A program made the translations under genes and the position numbers. From Promethearchaeati archaeon (GTDB taxonomy: Archaea; Asgardarchaeota; Heimdallarchaeia; JABLTI01), in NCBI GenBank assembly GCA_013166835.1, contig JABLTI010000015.1:1-64000 (forward strand): a stretch of DNA of 64,000 bases, written 5' to 3'. Below the pieces are notes generated by a model that was given only the letters and a program-made list of their open reading frames with translations, was not told the origin of the DNA and made no database searches. Below are positions 57,280-64,000 of this stretch, piece by piece; positions within the stretch are counted from its first letter, which is position 1; each line of letters starts with the position of its first letter.

Positions 57280-57714
57280 TTAAAGTAGCAATGAAATATC
57301 TGAAGCAATTCTTTTCGCTTTTATGGTAATAAATGGTAATCTGCATTTTTTATCGCATTGTAGAAAGAGATAGATCTTCTCATTTGAAAAAGCAATATAA
57401 TTCGCATCTTCAGCTCTAATAATGAAATGATTAATTTCCTTTTTATTGGCTTTTTGTAATTGATTCTTAAGACTCTCAAGTAATTCTAAGGCATCATGTT
57501 CATTTAGAGTTTTAGTGGAATCCCCCCAGCGATTATAACAAAAAATCAATTCTCCTTGTATAGTAAGGATATCTAGTCTGAGAATTCCTCTCATGGAAAT
57601 AAGTTCAGAAACCATTTCACTAATTTCTTTGGGGAAATTTTCAGAAAGATGTGTATATGGTCCATTAGAATTGTGATTGTTATGACTGTTAGATTGTTTC
57701 CTTTTCCTGATCAA
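57280..57714 (-). CDS. roadblock/LC7- or longin-like domain protein
   Basis: MRGILRLDILTIQGELIFCYNRW ... HFIIRAEDANYIAFSNEKIYLFLQCDKKCRLPFITIKAKRIASDIS. Confidence 0.6.
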   Translation of the reverse strand: MIRKRKQSNSHNNHNSNGPYTHLSENFPKEISEMVSELISMRGILRLDILTIQGELIFCYNRWGDSTKTLNEHDALELLESLKNQLQKANKKEINHFIIRAEDANYIAFSNEKIYLFLQCDKKCRLPFITIKAKRIASDISLLL

Positions 57715-57746
57715 ATACTAGACCCTCAGTTATTAGTGGAACATTT

Positions 57747-57768
57747 TTGTCGAGGATTTATTCGACAA
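57747..57768. repeat. GTCG...CGAC hairpin, divergent member of the local repeat family
   Basis: TTGTCGA-ggatttat-TCGACAA. Confidence 0.5.
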
Positions 57769-57936
57769 TAATGTTTTATAGTAATTTACAGTTTAAAGTC
57801 TATTGAATAGTGTAAATTTGGATTATTTTTGTCCAATGATAGTTTTTGGTTTAATTTTTCTACATATATTGTTGATAAATTAGACATTTATTTATTATTA
57901 TAAAAAGTTAATTAATGATTTATACAACATCCATTC

Positions 57937-57954
57937 TCGTCGAAAAATCGACGA
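57937..57954. repeat. TCGTCG hairpin repeat, copy 1
   Basis: TCGTCG-AAAAAT-CGACGA. Confidence 0.75.
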
Positions 57955-58072
57955 ATAATTATCGTGTTTTCGAAAATATTTAATTAAACATTTGTTTTAT
58001 TAAATAGCCATTTATCTGAATATTTTTTAACGCTAACTATTTTAATAACTGATGTGCATTAGACACATATAG

Positions 58073-58594
58073 TTGATTTCTATGGGTCGACGTAAAATAA
58101 TCTCTATAATCGGTGGGAGCGCCCAAACATCTTTGGAAGAAGACAGAGCTATTGCCTTAACCATTGGTAAATTGCTAATCGATAATGGTTATAGAATTTT
58201 ATGTGGTGGGTATGGTGGAGTCATGGAAGCAGTTTGTAAAGGTGCTAAATCCTCAAAAAAGTATAGAGAAGGAGATACTATAGGAATCATCTCGACTCTT
58301 GAATCCGATGATGCGAATGAATTCTGTGACATAGTAATTGCAACAGGAATTCATTATGCTAGAAATCAAATTATTACAGCTTCTGGAGACGCAATTGTTG
58401 CAATTGGTGGAGGATCCGGAACACTGAGCGAAATTGCTTTTGCTTGGCAAATGGGGAAACCCATCTTCTCGTTTAAAAAAACTGGTTGGTCTGGGAAGTT
58501 ATCTGAAATGCAGTTAGATAATAAACGATCCGATACCATAATAGGATATGATACTGCACAACAATTAATAGAAAAACTAAACGCACTATTTTAG
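58073..58594 (+). CDS. SLOG/TIGR00725-like nucleotide-binding protein (LOG-related)
   Basis: IGGSAQTSLEEDRAIALTIGKLLIDNGYRILCGGYGGVMEAVCKGA ... ARNQIITASGDAIVAIGGGSGTLSEIAFAWQMGKPIF. Confidence 0.9.
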   Translation: MISMGRRKIISIIGGSAQTSLEEDRAIALTIGKLLIDNGYRILCGGYGGVMEAVCKGAKSSKKYREGDTIGIISTLESDDANEFCDIVIATGIHYARNQIITASGDAIVAIGGGSGTLSEIAFAWQMGKPIFSFKKTGWSGKLSEMQLDNKRSDTIIGYDTAQQLIEKLNALF

Positions 58595-58651
58595 TTAATC
58601 ATTTATTTTATTGTTTAATACTTCAACTAATGTTTTTCTCATTACTTATCT

Positions 58652-58669
58652 TCGTCGGAAAATCGACGA
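58652..58669. repeat. TCGTCG hairpin repeat, copy 2
   Basis: TCGTCG-GAAAAT-CGACGA. Confidence 0.75.
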
Positions 58670-58678
58670 GAAAATAAG

Positions 58679-58696
58679 GTCTCAAAAAAATGAGAC
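58679..58696. repeat. GTCTCA-A6-TGAGAC hairpin repeat
   Basis: GTCTCAAAAAAATGAGAC; related copies at 59763-59780 and 62981-62998 (inverted). Confidence 0.6.
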
Positions 58697-58721
58697 AAAA
58701 ACGAGTAAATATGATACAGTG

Positions 58722-59075
58722 CTACAATTTTATTTGAATATTGCAAACAGGACATACGGGATTATCTTTTAACCAATCTAGTAAATGATTGTGATGAAAA
58801 AGTGAAGTACATTTTGGACAAATTAGGATAACATGTCCTTCTTTCACAGTTTTATTGCATAAAGAATAAATTTGATTCTCAAGATCTCCTTGGAAAACTA
58901 TTGGTTCAAGAATTAATTTAATTTCTGCTTTAGATTCCTTTTGTACAACATCTTTTTCTATTAGAACATCCTGTTCTATTTTATGCTTTTTCACCAGAAT
59001 GCTGTAATAGCTATGATAATTATTGTAATTATATCCGCAAGTGTATAAAGTCCAAAAAACAATAATCGAAACCAA
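58722..59075 (-). CDS. RING-like zinc finger protein with N-terminal hydrophobic segment (degenerate first Cys pair)
   Basis: YSLCNKTVKEGHVILICPKCTSLFHHNHLLDWLKDNPVCPVCNIQIKL. Confidence 0.7.
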   Translation of the reverse strand: MVSIIVFWTLYTCGYNYNNYHSYYSILVKKHKIEQDVLIEKDVVQKESKAEIKLILEPIVFQGDLENQIYSLCNKTVKEGHVILICPKCTSLFHHNHLLDWLKDNPVCPVCNIQIKL

Positions 59076-59193
59076 AGACCTTCACGTTGTCGAATTTCCC
59101 AAATTTCTACCCTACATTTCAGTGATTTCACTGATTATTTAAAACTATAGAAATCTGAGTGATTAAACTTCAAAACAGTTATTCTTTTGTTAA

Positions 59194-59568
59194 TTATTTT
59201 AAGAAATCGAAATCACAAACAGGACAGGTTGTTTCAAGTTCAAACCAATCATCAAAATGATTTTCGTGATAATGAGTATTGCAGCTAGGACAAATATAGA
59301 TTATATCTCCCGAGCAAATTTCCAATTTACAAATCATGCAAATAAAATCTTCTTCACTTTCTTCAATAAATTTTGATTTATATTTTATTTTCTTTTGAAA
59401 TAATTTTAGTTCGTTTTTAATTCTCTTTCTCCTAAGAAATCCTAAAAGGAATCCAATTAAGATAACTGGGCATGGAAAAACAACTCCAAACATAATTACA
59501 AAAATATATGCAATTTCATCCACTATTTGCATTGATAATAAAATGCTAGAAGTAATGACGATAAGCAA
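59194..59568 (-). CDS. RING-like zinc finger membrane protein
   Basis: Two TM helices, then FICMICKLEICSGDIIYICPSCNTHYHENHFDDWFELETTCPVCDFDFLK. Confidence 0.8.
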   Translation of the reverse strand: MLIVITSSILLSMQIVDEIAYIFVIMFGVVFPCPVILIGFLLGFLRRKRIKNELKLFQKKIKYKSKFIEESEEDFICMICKLEICSGDIIYICPSCNTHYHENHFDDWFELETTCPVCDFDFLK

Positions 59569-59762
59569 AGAAATAACTGCACATAGATAACCAATATTAG
59601 GCGATTTTCTTTGTTCGTTGATTTTTAAGCCCCATATAATATTCCTTGTTCAAGTTATTTATTGTAAACTTCTATTTAAATCTAATATTTTCATCTCAAA
59701 ATACCACTACTGGACTACTAATTACTTTGAATTGTTTTTATTTAATATTGAATGAAATTGAG

Positions 59763-59780
59763 GTCTTAAAAAAATGAGAC
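59763..59780. repeat. GTCTTA-A6-TGAGAC hairpin repeat
   Basis: GTCTTAAAAAAATGAGAC, one substitution from the 58679 copy. Confidence 0.6.
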
Positions 59781-59787
59781 TTCTATT

Positions 59788-60258
59788 TCATTTCTTCTTA
59801 TTTCTGGTCTTTAAAGCATTTTGATAATAATCAAAACTGCAAACAGGGCATAAAGTATTGACTTGTAACCATTGAAATAGATGTTCTTCATGATAATAGG
59901 AGTGACAATTAGGGCAATTATGAACATCTTGGTTAATTTCGATATCCCTTTTGCAAACCATACAAATGTAGGTTTTAGATGTATCTTTCAACCTAAATGA
60001 CTTATATTGAGATTTAATAAATTCAATCTTTGTTTGAATGTCGGGTGGAGTTTTCCCTCTACGATAAACGATAAATAAGAAGATTAGTGAGATAGGACAA
60101 GTTATAACCAGAATTATTATGAAAACGAGCAATACTGTTGGAAACATACCTGATACAGTAGTTAAAATGATGATTGATGATATAGCTAATACTAAAAACA
60201 AGATTCCACAGTAAAGTAAGGATTTGCTTATTCTTTTAGTACTAATTATTATCCCCAA
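59788..60258 (-). CDS. RING-like zinc finger membrane protein
   Basis: Two TM helices, then YICMVCKRDIEINQDVHNCPNCHSYYHEEHLFQWLQVNTLCPVCSFDYYQN. Confidence 0.8.
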   Translation of the reverse strand: MGIIISTKRISKSLLYCGILFLVLAISSIIILTTVSGMFPTVLLVFIIILVITCPISLIFLFIVYRRGKTPPDIQTKIEFIKSQYKSFRLKDTSKTYICMVCKRDIEINQDVHNCPNCHSYYHEEHLFQWLQVNTLCPVCSFDYYQNALKTRNKKK

Positions 60259-60778
60259 CTGACTTATGTTAACAATAATGTTGATTGGTAGTTACACATA
60301 TTTATAGATATTTTATTCAAGAAAGGGATGTGTTCCAAGATTAAGAAAAATTCAAGATTTTCTGAAAAATAATTAAATGCTCTTCTCGTAAGAACTTGTG
60401 CTTAATTGGTCTATACTAATTGAACAAAGTTTATGCTTGCAGAGGCACTTTACTTAACCTTAATAGATCTAACCAAAGAATTTCTGGTCTAAAACAAACT
60501 TTCATGTGGTTATATGATAATGGTTAATATCATATATTCTCTATTTAAAGGCATATATAAATAAAGAAGACTAAAATACAATCAGTATTCAGGTAATTTG
60601 GAACAGAAAATTGGTAAAAAGGGTAAATAACATAATTTGTCCCGTTGTAGCTAATATTTTAGCTCAAAGTAGCTATTCTGTGCTAATTTGATACACTTGC
60701 TTATACCAAAAAAGACTATAAATAGTAAATAATTCCTTTTTTAAGCAGTTCTTAGTTAAAGAAACTGGAGGATAAAAG

Positions 60779-62941
60779 ATGAGTTTCGATCCAACAGATC
60801 TTATACCTATTGAATATCGATCATTATTTGCAATAATTTCTCCTATAGAAAAATCAGGTATATTAAAGATAATAAGAGAAAAATATGCTGAAATGGAAGA
60901 CAAATATGAAGCGTTATTCCTTGGTTTAAAGAATTATTTAACAAAGTTTCAAGGTGAGGATATCTCTTCTCTAGTCTTTATTATGTTTGGACAAATTTCT
61001 TTGGATCTAACTAAAGAAAAAGATATTTCAAACATGGCTGCAGTATATCCATTTTCACCGGAAATGCAATATTATAATATCCAATTGCAAGTAGATAAGG
61101 GAATATTTGACAATATAGAACAAGTAATTTCAAAATCAAGATTAACTGAAGAAGACAGAAATAGGATTTTCAATAGGTTAGTTGCAGCTGATAAATTAGC
61201 AAGCATTATTCTAGATCTTCAAAGCTTTTTACTAGAGATTATGTTTCATGGGATGAAACAAGAATTCGATAAGATAGAGGAATTATCTCAAAAAGCGGAA
61301 GCAATTTGGAAGCGAGCTGTGAAATGGGTAGAAGCGAAAGAAGTTGTTTTTGTACAAGAATTAGCGATTCGTATGGTTTTACAGAAAAGCCAGATATTAA
61401 TGTCTGCACAAAATCTCGATGCAGCTCTTGCTTATTATGAACGAGCTGATATCAAGCAGGTATTGGAATTGAGTAAAAGCACAGTTATGAAAGCTAATAT
61501 TCTGCACGTAAGTGCTATGCTTTATTATAATGCTGGACAACCAACTAAAGGTTTAGACTATCTTGAGAAAGCGGAGAAATTACTAAGAAAAGTTCATGGA
61601 CGTCACTCCTGGAAATCTACTTTCTATCATAATTTAGCTTATATGTATACATTAACAGATTCCGACAGATGTGTAGAAGCTTATGAAAAATGCCTTGATT
61701 TAGTAGAAGGAACAGGCGATTATCAATCAATAGCTACTACACTAAGTAATCTAATAGGACTTCACAATCAAGCAAATAGAAAAGGAGAAGCAAGAAAGTA
61801 TCTAAAACGATTAGTAGAAATTCTAGATACAAGTGAAGAATTAGTGACTCCTTTCAGAGCTTATGCTGTTGCTTCAAATGCTATGACTCTAGATGATTAC
61901 GAATTAGCAGCAAAATATCTTAAGATATTAGAGGAAAAAGTTGCTCAAGCACCAACACTAATGAATAAGGCTATACTCGCAAGCTCAAAATTTGTATATT
62001 ATCTTGATGCAGAGATAAATTCCGAATTGGCATACAAATACGGGGAAGAATCACTCTATTATTTCAATAAACAAAAAGATTATCTCAATGCTTTAGCTTC
62101 AGTATACAATCTAGTAAATACTGATTTACAATTTTACAAAATATCTGAAAAGGAACGATATCTTAGTTCTGCAAAGAAGAGATTAAATGAATTATTAACA
62201 CTTGTTGGAGCATTAGACTTACCAGAATGGGTGGCTACAAAGAATGTTACACTTGCTGGATTTGAGATTCTCTCACAAAATTTGGACGCAGCAGAGAGAT
62301 TCATCAATGAAATACCTGATAGTGAAGATTCGCAAATAACTGCAAACAAGAAAATGATTTCACAATTACTTGAATTCTCAAGAAGAAAGAAATCTGAAGA
62401 AGAAAAAGATGAAAAAGAGATCCTATTCACTGAACCGCTGTTAAATGAAATTGCCACCAATAAAGATGCTGCGAAAGTCATGGTAATGCATGTTCTTGAG
62501 TCAACAATGGAAGAATTAGTACAATTACCACAACAAATCGATCCGATAAAAGCTGATATAAAATTAATTCTTCTAATTAATAATGCAGGATTAACTATTT
62601 ACACAAAAATCTTTGATACTCAGAAGATGAATCAACAATTGATTTCAAATTTCATTTCTGCAATTGATTCATTTGGTAAACAATTATTTGGAACTACAGA
62701 ACCCTATTTCTCCATAAGTAGAGGGAATAATATTATTCTTTATCAAAATGTGACTGATGACTTGAACCTAGCTCTTATTGTTAGCCAAGAGAACTATGAT
62801 GCAGTTATGAAACTAAATACCCTCTCAAAGGAAATATCTGAATTTATGATCGATAAATCTCTAATTCTAAATAAAGAACTCGAAGAATCATCTCCACTAT
62901 ATAACTGGTTAGAAGAAAAAGTTGCTGAATTACTCAGTTAA
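60779..62941 (+). CDS. TPR-repeat protein with C-terminal roadblock/longin-like domain
   Basis: TPR-like units (ANILHVSAMLYYNAGQPTKGLDYLEKAEKLL; STFYHNLAYMYTLTDSDRCVEAYEKCLDLV); C-terminal IKLILLINNAGLTIYTKIFDTQKMNQQLISNFISAIDSFGKQLF...NIILYQNVTDDLNLALIVSQ. Confidence 0.78.
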   Translation: MSFDPTDLIPIEYRSLFAIISPIEKSGILKIIREKYAEMEDKYEALFLGLKNYLTKFQGEDISSLVFIMFGQISLDLTKEKDISNMAAVYPFSPEMQYYNIQLQVDKGIFDNIEQVISKSRLTEEDRNRIFNRLVAADKLASIILDLQSFLLEIMFHGMKQEFDKIEELSQKAEAIWKRAVKWVEAKEVVFVQELAIRMVLQKSQILMSAQNLDAALAYYERADIKQVLELSKSTVMKANILHVSAMLYYNAGQPTKGLDYLEKAEKLLRKVHGRHSWKSTFYHNLAYMYTLTDSDRCVEAYEKCLDLVEGTGDYQSIATTLSNLIGLHNQANRKGEARKYLKRLVEILDTSEELVTPFRAYAVASNAMTLDDYELAAKYLKILEEKVAQAPTLMNKAILASSKFVYYLDAEINSELAYKYGEESLYYFNKQKDYLNALASVYNLVNTDLQFYKISEKERYLSSAKKRLNELLTLVGALDLPEWVATKNVTLAGFEILSQNLDAAERFINEIPDSEDSQITANKKMISQLLEFSRRKKSEEEKDEKEILFTEPLLNEIATNKDAAKVMVMHVLESTMEELVQLPQQIDPIKADIKLILLINNAGLTIYTKIFDTQKMNQQLISNFISAIDSFGKQLFGTTEPYFSISRGNNIILYQNVTDDLNLALIVSQENYDAVMKLNTLSKEISEFMIDKSLILNKELEESSPLYNWLEEKVAELLS

Positions 62942-62980
62942 TTCAGCTTATCCATTATTTTTTTGAAGGCAATTAGGCAA

Positions 62981-62998
62981 GTCTCGTTTTTTTAAGAC
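62981..62998. repeat. GTCT...AGAC hairpin, inverted copy of the 58679/59763 element
   Basis: GTCTCGTTTTTTTAAGAC. Confidence 0.55.
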
Positions 62999-63006
62999 TT
63001 CACTCT

Positions 63007-63024
63007 TCGTCGATAAATCGACGA
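63007..63024. repeat. TCGTCG hairpin repeat, copy 3
   Basis: TCGTCG-ATAAAT-CGACGA. Confidence 0.75.
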
Positions 63025-63113
63025 GAATAACGACTCTTTAAACAAACATTTATATAAATACTCATCTAAGTAAAACGCTCTTTTTTATCAAAAAAAATAG
63101 CTAAAAAAGTGAT

Positions 63114-63599
63114 TTATTCATCACAATAGTCTCTGATATATTTAGAAGCGACTTCTAAAAGTGATGGAATGAAGATCTTTTCTTTACCAAGTAATTTTAA
63201 TGTAGATTTAGACATTTTTGATAAAAGGGAGTTTCTTTTGACAGCAAGTAAAATAAATCTATCATTGCAAGCAGGAAGATAAATTGATTTCATCCAAATC
63301 ATGTTAGTTTGAGTGACAAAATAGCTTAAGTCAACTCCTCCAACACCCAAATAATCTGATAATTTCTCTGCAGTATCAGTGATCAAACCAGAAGTTGCTG
63401 AAAAATTATCTCTATTATCCTGTGGATGCATTTCTTCAGCCATAAGTAAACCATTATTATCTGTTATAACACAAGACAGAAAATTACCCTTTTTCTTTAA
63501 TTCTAAGAGTATAATACTGAGAGCTGTGCTACGTGAAACATTAGACTTAGTTAACTTTTTCTTCAATATCTTATCAAATGCTGCTTCTGGGTTTCCCAT
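63114..63599 (-). CDS. roadblock/LC7-like domain protein
   Basis: ALSIILLELKKKGNFLSCVITDNNGLLMAEEMHPQDNRDNFSATSGLITDTAEKLSDYLGVGGVDLSYFVTQTNMIWMKSIYLPACNDRFILLAVKR. Confidence 0.72.
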   Translation of the reverse strand: MGNPEAAFDKILKKKLTKSNVSRSTALSIILLELKKKGNFLSCVITDNNGLLMAEEMHPQDNRDNFSATSGLITDTAEKLSDYLGVGGVDLSYFVTQTNMIWMKSIYLPACNDRFILLAVKRNSLLSKMSKSTLKLLGKEKIFIPSLLEVASKYIRDYCDE

Positions 63600-63764
63600 A
63601 ATTAATCACTATCAAGTTAATTTTACCTTAAAATAAAGGTAAGATTCACAGTGAATTTAGCGTATAATAATCTTATTCCATTTACATAAGATTGGCATTT
63701 TCGTGTAGATTCATAAGAAAATACTAATAGTAAATTTTCTAATTATTATTTTAGGTGTAAATTT

Positions 63765-64000
63765 TTGACAGATAAAAAACCGCTTGAGAAAATTGAAGGA
63801 ATGATTGCTACTTTAATGCAACAAATGAAAATCCCAGGATTAAGTTTGACAGTTGTAGATAAAGGTAAAGCAATTTATACTAGAGGAATTGGTGCGAGAT
63901 CATTAAAAGGAAATCTACCAGCAACACCAAATACTTTGTATGGTATTGGTTCTGTAACAAAATCGTTTACATGTGTAGCGTTACTGCAACTTGAAGAACA
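63765..64000 (+). CDS. serine beta-lactamase-family (class C / penicillin-binding) hydrolase, truncated by window edge
   Basis: IPGLSLTVVDKGKAIYTRGIGARSLKGNLPATPNTLYGIGSVTKSFTCVALLQLEE with SVTK (SxxK) nucleophile motif; probable TTG start. Confidence 0.88.
   Translation, partial: MTDKKPLEKIEGMIATLMQQMKIPGLSLTVVDKGKAIYTRGIGARSLKGNLPATPNTLYGIGSVTKSFTCVALLQLEE

Noticed and set aside
60283-60770. Possible ncRNA in the 500-bp gap upstream of the TPR-roadblock gene
   Set aside because: Contains small inverted repeats (e.g. ATATGAT/ATCATAT) but these are AT-rich and no convincing extended structure was found.
1-64000. CRISPR array
   Set aside because: No series of regularly spaced direct repeats seen; the repeated hairpins at 58-63 kb are few and irregularly spaced.
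1-64000. tRNA or rRNA genes
   Set aside because: No GGTTCRANNCC T-arm with cloverleaf and no rRNA signature noticed by eye; intron-containing tRNAs could be missed, tRNAscan-SE needed.
1-64000. Mobile element or provirus
   Set aside because: No transposase, integrase or capsid ORF; repeats seen are short hairpins only.

Overview
A 64 kb AT-rich archaeal chromosomal window. I infer an Asgard, probably Heimdallarchaeia-like, origin from gene content: a profilin-like protein, a Rab-like small GTPase, several roadblock/longin-type proteins and RING-like zinc-finger membrane proteins. No rRNA, tRNA, CRISPR array or transposase was recognised. Identifiable genes include LeuC/LeuD-type isomerase subunits (LeuD cut by the window edge), a penicillin acylase-family hydrolase, TPR proteins, an UPF0173 hydrolase, a subtilisin, a dolichol/phytol kinase-like protein, a TrmB-like regulator, an HD-domain protein, a DUF4234/TM2 membrane protein cluster, a class I (valyl-type) aminoacyl-tRNA synthetase, a DUF92 protein, a DRG/Obg-like TGS GTPase, two surface proteins with PGF-CTERM-like tails, ferredoxin plus AOR, two DegV proteins, an icd-acn-citDEF-citX operon, a DUF134/NifX/Mrp-type cluster, and a cytoskeletal/signalling-like region at 54.8-63.6 kb. 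Best leads: (1) a profilin gene convergent with a 1021-aa coiled-coil protein carrying PPPPPPQQTLPPPPPPP; (2) the 54.8-63.6 kb cluster (possible DENN-like protein, Rab-like GTPase, roadblock proteins, three RING-like membrane proteins) with a repeated TCGTCG-N6-CGACGA hairpin family; (3) two promoter-associated structured RNA candidates at 7.1 and 11.8 kb; (4) a bacterial-type citrate lyase fused by synteny to ICD and aconitase; (5) remnants of a second ferredoxin-AOR copy. All family assignments come from reading motifs by eye; no searches were run.
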